DNA of 64,000 nucleotides from NCBI RefSeq assembly GCF_023169945.1, contig NZ_AP025591.1:62001-126000 (forward strand), written 5' to 3'. The notes below the pieces were generated by a model, which searched no databases, was not told the DNA's origin, and saw only the letters and a list, made by a program, of their open reading frames with translations. This document shows positions 18,963-28,100 of the stretch, piece by piece (positions within the stretch are counted from its first letter, which is position 1; each line of letters starts with the position of its first letter). Both the position numbers and the translations under genes were made by a program. The stretch is from Anaeromyxobacter oryzae. Lineage in GTDB: Bacteria; Myxococcota; Myxococcia; Myxococcales; Anaeromyxobacteraceae.

Positions 18963-20408
18963 CTACGCCCGCTCGAGGATCCCGACCAGGAACCTCCAGA
19001 AGCTCTGGACGGACGGGATCGAGACCTGCTCGTCCGGCGTGTGCACGTCCCACATGCTCGGGCCGATGGAGGCCATCTCCATCCCGGGGTACTTCTCGCC
19101 GATGAGGCCGCACTCGAGGCCGGCGTGGATCGCCTTCACGATCATGCGCTTGCCGAACAGCTCCTCGTGGACGCCGTCGACGAGCTTCACGAGCTCGCTC
19201 CGCGGCTCTGGCTTCCACCCCGGGTAGCCGTTCGAGCCCGACACCTCGAAGCCCGCGAGCGCCGCGACGGCCGCGATGCGGGCCGCGAGCGCGCGCTTCG
19301 AGGCGTCGATGGCGCTGCGGGTGAGGAAGTTCACCTCCACGCGGTCCGCGTGCGTCTCGACGATCCCCATGTTCGTGGACGTCTGGACGAGCCCGGCGAT
19401 GTCCGGGCTCATCGCCTCGACGCCGTGCGGGCCCGCGAGGAGGAGCCCCACGACAGCGCGGGCGTCCGCGGCGGAGAGGACCGCCTCCGGCTGCGCCGGC
19501 TCGAGGCCGACGGCGAGGTTCGGGTCGAGCGCGCCGAGCGCCGCCCGCCATTCCCCGGCGAGCCGCGCCACGTCGGCGGCGAGCGCGGCCTCGCGAGCGG
19601 GGTCCACGAGGACGATCGCGGACGCCTCGCGCGCGATGGCGTTCCGCTTGTTGCCGCCGCGGACGCTCGCGAGCTGCAGGTCGTGCCGCAGGACGACGGC
19701 CTCGAGCACCTCCGCGAGGAGCCGCACCGCGTTCCCGCGGCCCGCGCCGATGTCGATGCCGGAGTGGCCGCCCTTGAGGCCCGAGACCTTGAGGCGGAGC
19801 GCCTTCCGGCCCGCGCCGGGCGCGACGCGCGTCACCCGGCGGGTGGCCGTCGAGTCGACCCCGCCCGCGCAGCCGATGGTCAGCTCGCCCTCCTCCTCGC
19901 TGTCGAGGTTGAGGAGCCGCCGTGCGCGGAGCCACCCCGGCTGGAGCCCGTTCGCGCCGGTGAGGCCCGTCTCCTCGTCGATCGTGACGAGGACCTCGAG
20001 CGCCGGGTGGCGCACGTCCTTCGCCGCGAGCGCCGCGAGCGCGGCCGCGACGCCGATGCCGTTGTCCGCGCCGAGGGTCGTGCCGCGGGCGCGGACGCGG
20101 TCGCCGTCGCGGTACACCGCGATGGGATCCTTCGCGAAGTCGTGGGGCGTGCCCTCGTTCTTCTCGCAGACCATGTCGACGTGGGCCTGGAGCGCGATCG
20201 CCGGCCGGTCCTCCCGGCCCGGCGCGGCCTTCTTGCGGAGGAGCGCGTTGCCCACCGCGTCCCGCTCCACCTCGCACCCGGCGGCGATGGCCTGGTCGAC
20301 GACCCAGGCCATCGCGGCGGTCTCGTTCTTCGAGCCGCGCGGGATCCGGGAGAGGCCGAGGAAGTAGTTCCAGAGGAGCTTCGGCTCGAGGTCGGCGAGG
20401 TCGGACAT
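18963..20408 (-). CDS. pepD: Aminoacyl-histidine dipeptidase (PepD, M20 family)
   Basis: PepD is a zinc dipeptidase with broad specificity that includes Xaa-His dipeptides such as carnosine. The 481-residue product begins SDLADLEPKLLWNYFLGLSR as in known PepD. Metal ligands are visible as His76 and Asp78 (QAHVDMVC), the bridging Asp115 (TTLGADNGIGVA), the catalytic/ligand Glu145-146 (TIDEETGLTG), Asp173 in LLNLDSEEEGE and a late His in MWDVHTPDEQV. The lid domain lies between, near residues 185-380. The ATG at 20408 has CGGAGG about 9 bases upstream. It is divergent from the tiny zinc-ribbon gene, with 144 bases between them. Confidence 0.95.
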   Translation of the reverse strand: MSDLADLEPKLLWNYFLGLSRIPRGSKNETAAMAWVVDQAIAAGCEVERDAVGNALLRKKAAPGREDRPAIALQAHVDMVCEKNEGTPHDFAKDPIAVYRDGDRVRARGTTLGADNGIGVAAALAALAAKDVRHPALEVLVTIDEETGLTGANGLQPGWLRARRLLNLDSEEEGELTIGCAGGVDSTATRRVTRVAPGAGRKALRLKVSGLKGGHSGIDIGAGRGNAVRLLAEVLEAVVLRHDLQLASVRGGNKRNAIAREASAIVLVDPAREAALAADVARLAGEWRAALGALDPNLAVGLEPAQPEAVLSAADARAVVGLLLAGPHGVEAMSPDIAGLVQTSTNMGIVETHADRVEVNFLTRSAIDASKRALAARIAAVAALAGFEVSGSNGYPGWKPEPRSELVKLVDGVHEELFGKRMIVKAIHAGLECGLIGEKYPGMEMASIGPSMWDVHTPDEQVSIPSVQSFWRFLVGILERA

Positions 20409-20552
20409 GGTGGAGCCTCCGGGGGAGACGGGGTCGGCGCGGCGCGCGGAAGATACCAGCGTTCCGGAAGGGCGGCAGCAGCGGCCGCGCAGGCGCCGGC
20501 CGGGCCCGCCCGGGTCGCTGACACCGCGCGCCGCCGGCGACAGATCGGGCTC

Positions 20553-20756
20553 GTGAGGCCCGACGGACCAAAGCCTCCCGGCGGGAACGGGACGGAGCCG
20601 GTGCTCCTGATCCACTGCCCGTCGTGTGCTCAGACGGTCCGGCGGGAGGACTCGACGGCCTGCGCGATCTGCGCGCGCCGGGTCTGCCTCGCCTGCATCC
20701 GGCCCTACGGTCACCACATGCGCGCGTGCGAGGACTGCCGGCTCGCGGAGTGGTGA
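20553..20756 (+). CDS. Tiny Cys-rich zinc-ribbon-like protein
   Basis: This protein of about 51-67 residues carries four CxxC pairs in order: HCPSC, CAIC, CLAC and CEDC, plus His in RPYGHHM. That spacing fits a double zinc-binding fold of B-box or treble-clef type. Two starts are possible: the GTG at 20553 (67 residues) or the GTG at 20601 (51 residues), which has GGGACGGAG just upstream and begins at the conserved part. No homologue name comes to mind. It lies 106 bases before the acyl-CoA dehydrogenase-like gene on the same strand, so it could be the first gene of that transcript. A protein- or nucleic-acid-binding role is only a guess. Confidence 0.55.
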   Translation: MRPDGPKPPGGNGTEPVLLIHCPSCAQTVRREDSTACAICARRVCLACIRPYGHHMRACEDCRLAEW

Positions 20757-20862
20757 GGCGCGCCGCCGGCGGGACGCTCCACCGCGGGCGGTTGCGCGGG
20801 TGTGCGCGCGGACCCCACTCCTTACCACCGGGCGGCGGGACGCGTGCGGGAGGGGGGCGGCG

Positions 20863-22005
20863 ATGGACTTCGAGCCAAGCGACGAGCAGCGCGCGCTCTG
20901 CGACGCGGTCCGGACGTTCGGGCGAACCCTGAACGACGGCCTCGCCGAGCGCGACCGGCGCGGCAGCTTCGACCGGGCGCTGTGGCGCCGTTGCGCCGAG
21001 TTCGGCCTCCAGGGCCTGCCGATCCCGCCCGAGCACGGCGGCTCCGGCCAGAGCCTCACCACGACGCTCCTCGCAATGGAGGCGCTCGGGCGCGCCTGCC
21101 GCGACAACGGGCTCGTCTTCTCCCTCAACGCGCAGCTGTGGGCGGTCCAGCTGCCGCTGCTACGGTTCGGCACGGACGCGCAGCGGCGGCGGTGGCTGCC
21201 GCCGCTCTGCCGGGGCGACCTCGTCGCGGCGCACGCGATGACCGAGCCCGGGTCGGGATCGGACGCGATGGCGCTCGCCACGCGCGCCGTCCGCGACGGC
21301 GACGCCTACGTCCTCACCGGGACGAAGACGTTCGTGACGAACGGCCCGGTCGCGGACCTCGTGCTCGTGTTCGCGACGGTCGACCCGGCGGCGCGGTCCG
21401 CCGGGGTGACGGCGTTCCTCGTCGAGCGAGGCACCCCCGGGCTCGGCCTCTCGGACCCGATCCCGAAGATGGGGCTCCGGACGTCGCCCATGGGCGAGGT
21501 GGTGCTGGAGGGCTGCCGCGTCCCCGCCGGACAGCGGCTCGGCGCGGAGGGCGCCGGGATGGGGATCTTCAGCGCCGCGATGGAGTGGGAGCGCGCGTGC
21601 ATCTTCGCCGCGCACCTCGGCGCGATGGAGCGGCTCCTCGAGGAGACCGTCTCGTACGCGAAGGTCCGGCGCCAGTTCGGGCAGCCCATCGGGAAGTTCG
21701 CGCCGGTCGCCGACGCCATCGTCGACGCGAAGGTCGCGCTCGAGGCCGGCCGCCTGCTCCTGTACCGCGTCGGGGCCCGCAAGGACGCGGGGAAGGACGC
21801 GGTCCTCGACGCGGCCATCGCGAAGCTCTTCGTCTCCGAGGCGCACGTCGCGCAGGCGATGTCGGCGCTCCGCGTGCACGGTGGCTACGGCTACACCACC
21901 GAGCTCGGCATCGAGCGCGAGCTGCGCGACGCGATCCCCGGGACGCTCTACTCGGGGACCTCCGAGATGCAGCGGAAGATCATCGCCCGGCTGCTCGGGC
22001 TCTAG
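20863..22005 (+). CDS. Acyl-CoA dehydrogenase-like flavoprotein (possible aminoacyl-carrier-protein dehydrogenase)
   Basis: The 380-residue flavoprotein has the full acyl-CoA dehydrogenase fold: an N-terminal helical domain, the FAD segment HAMTEPGSGSDAM, TGTKTFVTNG, MGLRTSPMGEV, RRQFGQPIGKF and a closing VHGGYGYTTE. At the usual catalytic Glu position the sequence is YSGTSE (Ser364). A Glu instead lies in MEWERACIF (Glu243), the site used by isovaleryl-CoA dehydrogenases and, as I recall, by prolyl-carrier-protein dehydrogenases such as PltE/RedW. Next come an adenylation enzyme 10 bases downstream and a carrier protein, so a carrier-bound aminoacyl substrate fits better than a CoA ester. 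GGGAGGGG precedes the ATG at 20863. Confidence 0.92.
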   Translation: MDFEPSDEQRALCDAVRTFGRTLNDGLAERDRRGSFDRALWRRCAEFGLQGLPIPPEHGGSGQSLTTTLLAMEALGRACRDNGLVFSLNAQLWAVQLPLLRFGTDAQRRRWLPPLCRGDLVAAHAMTEPGSGSDAMALATRAVRDGDAYVLTGTKTFVTNGPVADLVLVFATVDPAARSAGVTAFLVERGTPGLGLSDPIPKMGLRTSPMGEVVLEGCRVPAGQRLGAEGAGMGIFSAAMEWERACIFAAHLGAMERLLEETVSYAKVRRQFGQPIGKFAPVADAIVDAKVALEAGRLLLYRVGARKDAGKDAVLDAAIAKLFVSEAHVAQAMSALRVHGGYGYTTELGIERELRDAIPGTLYSGTSEMQRKIIARLLGL

Positions 22006-22015
22006 GGGAGCGTTC

Positions 22016-23644
22016 ATGGACCCGAGCACGCTCGTCGAGTGCCTGGACGCGGGGGCGGCCCGCACCGCGCCCGGCAAGATCGCGGTCGCGAGCGGCGCTG
22101 GCGTCCTCTCGTACCGCGACCTGCACGCCGGCGCCGCCGGGATCGCGGCCCGGCTCGCCGCCGCGCACATCGGGCGCGGTGACCGCGTCGGCGTCTGGAT
22201 GGAGAAGACGCCCGCCGCCGTGACGGCGCTCCTGGGCGTCCTCCGCGCCGGCGCGGCGTACGTCCCCCTCGACCCGCGCTCGCCCTGGCCGCGCTGCCGG
22301 GCCGCCGCGCTCGACTGCGGGCTCGCCGCGCTCGTCGTGGACGCGCCGAAGCTCGACCTCCTCCCCGGCTTCCTCGACGGGCAGGCTCCCCGGCTCGTCC
22401 TCGTGCACGGCGCCGGCGCGGACCGCGCGCGTGCCGTCGCGTCAGGCGTCCCGCTGGACCGGCTCGAGGCAGCGGCCGCGCTCGACCCGGCGGACCTTCG
22501 GCCGCCCCGGCCCGACGACCTCGCGTACGTCCTCTACACCTCGGGCTCCACCGGCACGCCCAAGGGGGTCGCCCACACGCACGCGTCGGCGACGGCGTTC
22601 GTCCGGTGGGTGCAGCGGAGGTTCGCGATCGTCCCCGGCGACGTCTTCTCGAGCCACGCGCCCTTCCACTTCGATCTCTCGATCTCGGACCTCTGGGCGT
22701 CGCTCGGCGCGGGCGCGTCGGTGCGGCTCCTCTCCGCGACGGAGGCGATGCTCGCCCCGCACCTCGTCCGGATGCTCGACGCCTGGGGCATCACCGTCTG
22801 GTACTCGGTGCCGTCCATCCTCGCGTCGATGCTCGAGCACGGGCTGGCGGCGCGGCCTCCGCGGGCGCTCCGCCTCCTCCTCTTCGCGGGCGAGGTCTTC
22901 CCGGTGGCGGGGCTGCGCCGGCTCCGGCGCGCGCTGCCGGCGGCGACGCTCGTGAACCTCTTCGGCCCGACGGAGACGAACGTCTGCACCTACCACGTGC
23001 TCGGGCCGGACATCCCCGACGAGCGCACCGAGCCCGTCCCCATCGGGATCGGCTGCGAGGGCCTCGACACCTTCGTCGTGGACGACGAGGGGGAGATCGT
23101 GGAGCGACCGGGCGTCGAGGGTACGCTCTGGGTGAAGGGTGGCCACGTGATGCTCGGCTACTGGAACGCGCCGGAGCGGACCGCGGCGATGCTGCGGCCG
23201 GACCCGAGAGGGCTCCCGGGCACCGCCTGCTGCACGGGCGACCGCGTGCGGCTGCTGCCCGGCGGTGGCTACGAGTTCCGGGGGCGCCGCGATCACATGG
23301 TGAAGGTCCGCGGCCACCGGGTGGAGCTCGGGGAGATCGAGGCGGCGCTGGCGGCCCACCCCGCCGTACGCGAGGCCGTCGCCGTGCCGCTGCCGGACGG
23401 GAGCCACGGGAACCGCATCGTCGCGTCGGTCGTACCGCGCGCCGGCGAGGCGGTGGAGCCGCGCGCGCTCCGCGCGTGGATGGGCGGGCGGCTCCCGACC
23501 TACCTCGTGCCGGAGGGGCTCGACGTCCGGCCGGAGCTGCCGCGGACCTCGACGGGCAAGGCGGATCGCGCGCGCCTGCGCGCCGAATGGGAAGCGAGGG
23601 GGGACGGACATGGCGGACGGGATGGGACGGCGGAGCGGGGATGA
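22016..23644 (+). CDS. Stand-alone NRPS-type adenylation enzyme (probable L-prolyl carrier-protein ligase)
   Basis: This 542-residue enzyme activates an amino acid as AMP ester and loads it onto a carrier protein. Core motifs are clear: the P-loop YTSGSTGTPKGVAHTH, FGPTETNVCTYH, TGDRVRLLPGGGYEFRGR, VKVRGHRVELGEIE and the A10 lysine in RTSTGKADR. Aligned by eye to PheA, the specificity pocket reads Asp220, Leu221, Ser224, Tyr263, Leu289, Ala291, Leu315, Val323, Cys324 and Lys515. That is D-L-S-Y-L-A-L-V-C-K, which differs at one place from the prolyl code I remember for PltF/RedM-type ligases. It has no attached carrier or condensation domain. GGGGAG precedes the ATG, and its 3' end overlaps the carrier-protein gene by 35 bases. 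Confidence 0.9.
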   Translation: MDPSTLVECLDAGAARTAPGKIAVASGAGVLSYRDLHAGAAGIAARLAAAHIGRGDRVGVWMEKTPAAVTALLGVLRAGAAYVPLDPRSPWPRCRAAALDCGLAALVVDAPKLDLLPGFLDGQAPRLVLVHGAGADRARAVASGVPLDRLEAAAALDPADLRPPRPDDLAYVLYTSGSTGTPKGVAHTHASATAFVRWVQRRFAIVPGDVFSSHAPFHFDLSISDLWASLGAGASVRLLSATEAMLAPHLVRMLDAWGITVWYSVPSILASMLEHGLAARPPRALRLLLFAGEVFPVAGLRRLRRALPAATLVNLFGPTETNVCTYHVLGPDIPDERTEPVPIGIGCEGLDTFVVDDEGEIVERPGVEGTLWVKGGHVMLGYWNAPERTAAMLRPDPRGLPGTACCTGDRVRLLPGGGYEFRGRRDHMVKVRGHRVELGEIEAALAAHPAVREAVAVPLPDGSHGNRIVASVVPRAGEAVEPRALRAWMGGRLPTYLVPEGLDVRPELPRTSTGKADRARLRAEWEARGDGHGGRDGTAERG

Positions 23645-23906
23645 CGGGATCGAGGGGGCGCTCCTCGCGTTCGTCGCACGGGAGGTCGCGGCCGCGCCGG
23701 ACGGCCTCACGACGGAGGAGCACCTGGTCGAGACCGGGCGGGTGGACTCGCTGGGCCTGCTCCAGATCCTGTCCTTCGTGGACGCGAGCTGGCGCGTGGA
23801 CCTGATGTCCGTCGGCGATCCCGGCGACCTGCGCTCGATCGCGACCCTCGCGGCGGCCATCCGGCGGGAGCAGGCGGCGCGCCACGCGGTGGCGGAGGGG
23901 GCGTGA
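23610..23906 (+). CDS. Acyl/peptidyl carrier protein
   Basis: The 98-residue protein is a stand-alone carrier domain. The phosphopantetheine attachment serine is Ser47 in ETGRVDSLGLLQIL, the DSL form of the motif, flanked by the expected helices. It should receive the aminoacyl group made by the adenylation enzyme encoded immediately upstream, whose gene it overlaps by 35 bases, and present it to the flavoprotein. A GAGGGGGG tract lies 5-10 bases before the ATG, inside the upstream gene. The C-terminal end overlaps the next gene by 4 bp (GTGA). No phosphopantetheinyl transferase is present in the window, so one must act from elsewhere. Confidence 0.9.
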   Translation: MADGMGRRSGDDGIEGALLAFVAREVAAAPDGLTTEEHLVETGRVDSLGLLQILSFVDASWRVDLMSVGDPGDLRSIATLAAAIRREQAARHAVAEGA

Positions 23907-24517
23907 GGGCCGCCGCCGTCGCGGCCCGGGCGCCGGGGACCGCGCCGGAGCCGGGGGCGTGGGAGTCGTTCCGCGCGGACCTCGGGCGGTACTTCCGGTA
24001 CGCGCGCGCGGAGACGCTCTGGGAGCGGCTGCGGATCGCCGTCCACACGGAGGCGGTCGCCGCCCTCGCGGTGTACCGCCTCGGGCGGTGGCTCCGCGAC
24101 GAGGCGCCCGCGCCAGCGCGCCTCGCGCTGAAGCTCCCGCACTCGCTCGCCCACGAGGCGGTGCGCGTGGCGCTCGGGATCTGCCTCTCGCCCGACGCCC
24201 GGATCGGCCCGGGCCTCTACATCGGCCACTCGGGCGGCATCTGGGTGGCCCCCGGCGCGGTGATCGGGCGGGACTGCAACCTCTCGCAGGGCGTGACGCT
24301 CGGCATCGGCGGGACGGTCCGGCGCGGCGCGCCCGTCCTCGGCGACCGCGTCTGGATCGGCCCGAAGGCGACCGTCAGCGGCCCGGTGAAGGTCGGCGCC
24401 GGGGCCGTGGTGGGCGCGAACTCGCTCGTCGTCACGAACGTGCCGGAGAAGGGCGTGGCGGTCGGTGTGCCGGCGCGCGTGGTGGCGCTCTCGGGGTCGG
24501 GCGCGCTCATCGGGTGA
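23903..24517 (+). CDS. Serine O-acetyltransferase-like hexapeptide transferase
   Basis: The 204-residue protein has an N-terminal helical part (about residues 20-85) and a left-handed beta-helix near 90-195. The helix motifs resemble CysE: SPDARIGPGLYIGHSGGIWV, the active-site-like LSQGVTLGIGG, GDRVWIGPKATVSGPV and the loop VVGANSLVVTNVPEKGVAVG. Acetyl-CoA binding and O-acetylation of serine or a similar alcohol is the family reaction. Here it is the last gene of the adenylation/carrier operon, starting with a GTG in a GTGA overlap. A tailoring or precursor role in that pathway is therefore as likely as cysteine synthesis. The helical region is shorter than in E. coli CysE (273 residues). Confidence 0.85.
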   Translation: MRAAAVAARAPGTAPEPGAWESFRADLGRYFRYARAETLWERLRIAVHTEAVAALAVYRLGRWLRDEAPAPARLALKLPHSLAHEAVRVALGICLSPDARIGPGLYIGHSGGIWVAPGAVIGRDCNLSQGVTLGIGGTVRRGAPVLGDRVWIGPKATVSGPVKVGAGAVVGANSLVVTNVPEKGVAVGVPARVVALSGSGALIG

Positions 24518-24574
24518 GCGCCGGCGCAGCGCTCGCCCGCCGTCGCGCCAGGCCGAGTCCACGCGGGGCTCGGG

Positions 24575-24603
24575 TTGACAGGTCAGGGGGTGTGCGCTGT
24601 AGT
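24575..24603 (+). promoter_or_regulatory. Sigma-70-like promoter for the receiver/hybrid kinase operon
   Basis: A perfect -35 hexamer TTGACA (24575-24580) is followed after exactly 17 bases by TGTAGT (24598-24603). It is the best vegetative promoter match in the window. It lies 63 bases upstream of the receiver gene's start and just after the previous operon, in a stretch with lower GC than its surroundings. Confidence 0.6.
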
Positions 24604-24666
24604 CGACTGTAGCTCGAAGGAACACAGGGCAGCCCTCCGGCTCCGTGCCGGTGCGGCTCCACGCGC

Positions 24667-25122
24667 GTGGCGCTCACCACAAGCCGTCCCGCAGTGAGTC
24701 CGGCGTCGGCTGATCGCCGTCCGGTCCTGGTGGTGGACGACGACGCTTCGATTCGCGAGGTCGTCCAGGCCGTCATCGAGGTCGAGGGCTACCCGGTGGT
24801 GACTGCGGCCGACGGCGCGGAGGCGCTCGATCGGCTCCGGGGCGGCCTCCGCCCGGGCGTGATCCTGCTGGACCTGCGGATGCCCGGCATGGACGGGCGA
24901 GCGTTCCGCGATCTGCAAGGCGCCGAACCCGAGCTCGCCGCCATCCCCGTCGTGATCCTCTCCGGAGACAGCGACGCCCCCGGGGTGGCGAGCGGCCTCG
25001 GGGTGGAGTGGCTCCTCAAGCCCGTCGACCTCGACCGGCTGCTCTCGGTCGTGGAGCGTCACTGCGCTCCGCCTGCCCGTTCCGCCGACCCGTCGGCGTC
25101 GCGAAGCCTCTCCGAGGGGTGA
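24667..25122 (+). CDS. Single-domain response regulator
   Basis: The 151-residue protein is a lone receiver domain without DNA-binding output. The acidic pocket Asp24-Asp26 (VLVVDDDASIR), phospho-acceptor Asp69 (ILLDLRMPGMDG) and Lys118 (WLLKPVDLD) are intact. A flexible N-terminal lead of about 18 residues and a Ser/Pro-rich tail flank the domain. The start is a GTG at 24667; a second in-frame GTG at 24694 is possible, and neither has a clear ribosome site. The stop lies 4 bases before the hybrid kinase gene, so the pair is co-transcribed from the promoter at 24575. It is the natural phosphotransfer partner of that kinase. Confidence 0.92.
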   Translation: MALTTSRPAVSPASADRRPVLVVDDDASIREVVQAVIEVEGYPVVTAADGAEALDRLRGGLRPGVILLDLRMPGMDGRAFRDLQGAEPELAAIPVVILSGDSDAPGVASGLGVEWLLKPVDLDRLLSVVERHCAPPARSADPSASRSLSEG

Positions 25123-25126
25123 GGGC

Positions 25127-28100
25127 ATGATGCACGCTCCTCCCCAGTACACCACCCGGGAGACGCTCTCGAACGACGGCCGCACGGCGCTCTACCGCGC
25201 GATCCGCGACCTCGATCACGTGCCCGTGGTGCTGAAGGTGCTCGACTCCGAGCGTTGCCGACCGAAGGACGTCGAGCGGCTCCGGCACGAGCACGAGATC
25301 GGGATCACCCTCGAGGGCGGAGCGGTCGTGAAGCCCCTCGCGCTCGAGACCTACCAGGGGTTGCCGGTGCTGGTCCTCGAGGACTTCGGCGGCGAGTCCC
25401 TCGACTCAGGCATCGCGGGACCGATGGCGACGGACCGGTTCCTCGCACTCTCCGTGGGCATCGCCGGCGCCGTCTCCGAGCTCCACCAGCAGGGCGTCAT
25501 CCACCGGGATCTCAAGCCCGAGAACATCCTGGTCCACCCCCGCACGCTGGAGGTGAAGCTCGCCGATCTCGGCCTCGCCACGCGGCTGCCGCGCGAGCAG
25601 CAGGCGCCTCGGCCACCGCTGCTCATCGAGGGATCGCTGCCGTACATGTCGCCGGAGCAGACGGGCCGCATGAACCGCGCCGTCGACAGCCGGACCGACC
25701 TCTACTCCCTGGGCGTCACCTTCTTCCAGATGCTGACGGGCCGCCTCCCCTTCGAGGCGCGCGATCCCCTGGAGTGGGTCCACTGCCACGTCGCCCGTGC
25801 GCCACCCTCCGTGTCCCAGATCGTTCCGGGAGTGCCGGAGCAGCTCGAGCGGATCGTGGCGAAGCTCCTGGCCAAGATGGCCGACGACCGGTACCAGACC
25901 GCTCGCGGCCTCGAGTCCGATCTCGAGCGCTGCCTGGCGGAGTGGCGCGCCACCCAGCACGTCGCTCCGTTCCCGCCGGGACAGCGCGACGTCCCGGACC
26001 GCCTGCAGATCCCGCAGCGGCTGTACGGGCGCGATCGGGAGATCGCCGCGCTGCTGGGCGCCTTCGAGCGCGTCGTCGACACCGGAGCTCCCGAGCTGCT
26101 GCTGGTCTCGGGCTACTCGGGCATCGGCAAGTCGTCGCTGGTCCACGAGATCCAGAAGCCGATCGTCCGCCGGTGGGGGCTGTTCGCAGAGGGCAAGTTC
26201 GATCAGTACAAGCGCGACATCCCCTACTCGACCCTGGCCCAGTCCTTCCGGAGGCTGGTGCTCGACGTGGTGGCCGAGGGGGCCGATCGCATCGCCGAGT
26301 GGAGGGAGCGGCTCGGCGGCGCCCTGGGCATGAACGGCGGCCTCATCGCGGGCATCATCCCCGACGTCGAGCTGATCATCGGGAGGCAGCCCGCGGTCCC
26401 CGAGCTCCCGCTCACCGAGGCGAAGAACCGCTTCCACCTGGTGTTCCGGCAGTTCCTCGGCGTGTTCGCGTGCAAGGATCACCCGCTCACGCTGTTCCTC
26501 GACGACCTCCAGTGGGCCGACGCCGCGAGCTTCGAGCTCCTCGCGGACGTCCTCACGCACGCGGAGACCCGGTACCTCCTCGCGATCGGCGCCTATCGCG
26601 ACAACGAGGTCGACGCCGCCCATCCGCTCGTGGCGCTGCTGGCCAGGCTGCGGACGGCGATCCCGGTCCGCGAGCTGGTGCTGCCCCCGCTCTCCCGCGA
26701 GCACCTCGACCAGTTCGTCGCCGACGCGCTGCGGAGCTCCCCGGAGCAGACGGCGCCCCTGACGGATCTCGTGGCGGAGAAGACGGCGGGGAACCCGTTC
26801 TTCGCCATCCAGTTCCTGCTCTCGCTCCGGGGTGATCGGCTCATCCGGTTCGACGCGGACACGCTGGCGTGGCGCTTCGACGCCGCGTCCGCCCGCGCCA
26901 AGGGGTACACCGACAACGTCGTCGAGCTGATGGTGGCGAAGCTCCAGCGGCTGTCCGGCGAGGCGCAGGAGGCGGTGATGCTCGCCGCCTGCGTGGGGAA
27001 CGTCACCGGCGCGGACACCCTGGCGCTGCTCCGAGGCCGCTCGGAGGAGCAGACCCATCGCGACCTGTGGGAGCTGGTTCGCGAAGGGCTCCTCGACCGG
27101 TCGCGCGGCAGGTACCGGTTCTCCCACGACCGCGTGCAGCAGGCCGCGTACGCGCTCATCCCCGCCGACCGGCGCAGCGCGACCCACCTCAGGATAGGCC
27201 AGCTGCTCCTCGCCCATACGCCCGCCGAGCAGCTCCCGGAGAGCGTGTTCGACATCGTGAACCAGCTCGACCTCGGCTCCTCCCTGATCATCGATCGGCG
27301 CGAGAAGCAGCAGGTCGCGCGGCTCGATCTCATCGCCGGGCGGCGAGCGAAGGCCTCCGCCGCGTACGACGGCGCCGCGCGCTACGTCCGCAGCGGCATC
27401 GCCCTGCTCGGCGACGAGGGCTGGACGCTCGACTACCCGCTCGCGTACGGCCTGCACCTCGAGCTCGCCCAGCTCGAGTACCTGCTCGGCGACCGCGCCC
27501 GTTCCCAGGAGCTCGTCGCCACGCTGCTCGCCCACGCCCGCGACGAGATCGACAAGGCCGCCGCCTACGAATTCCTGGTCGACCTGCACACGACCCAGGG
27601 AGACAACGAGAAGGCCATCGACGCGGCCCTCCAGTGCATCTCGCTGTTCGGGATCGAGCTGACCCCCCACCCCACCCGGGAGGAGGTGCAGCGGGATTAC
27701 GACGAGCTCTGGCGGAAGCTCGGGGAGCGCCAGATCGAGGACCTCATCGATCTGCCGGCGATGACCGATCGCGAGACGCAGGCCGCGCTCGGCGCGCTCG
27801 CGGCGCCGACGGTCGCCGCCATGTTCACGGACCTGAACCTGCTCCTCCGGCTGAGCTGCCAGATGGTGAACCTGTGCCTCGGGCACGGAAACGCCGACGC
27901 GTCCGCGGTCGGCTACGTCTGGCTCGGCATCACCCTCGGTCCGGTGTTCGGGAAGTACCAGGAGGGCTATCGCTTCGGCAAGCTCGCCTACGACTACGTG
28001 CAGAAGCACCGGCTCGTCGCCCTGAAGCCCCGCATCGACATCTGCTTCGGCGATCTCATCAACTTCTGGACGAAGCCGCTCAAGGGCGATCTCGAGTACC

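Noticed and set aside
21952..21954. Acyl-CoA dehydrogenase-like protein judged inactive for lack of the catalytic Glu
   Set aside because: A Glu at position 243 fits the alternative catalytic site used by isovaleryl-type enzymes.
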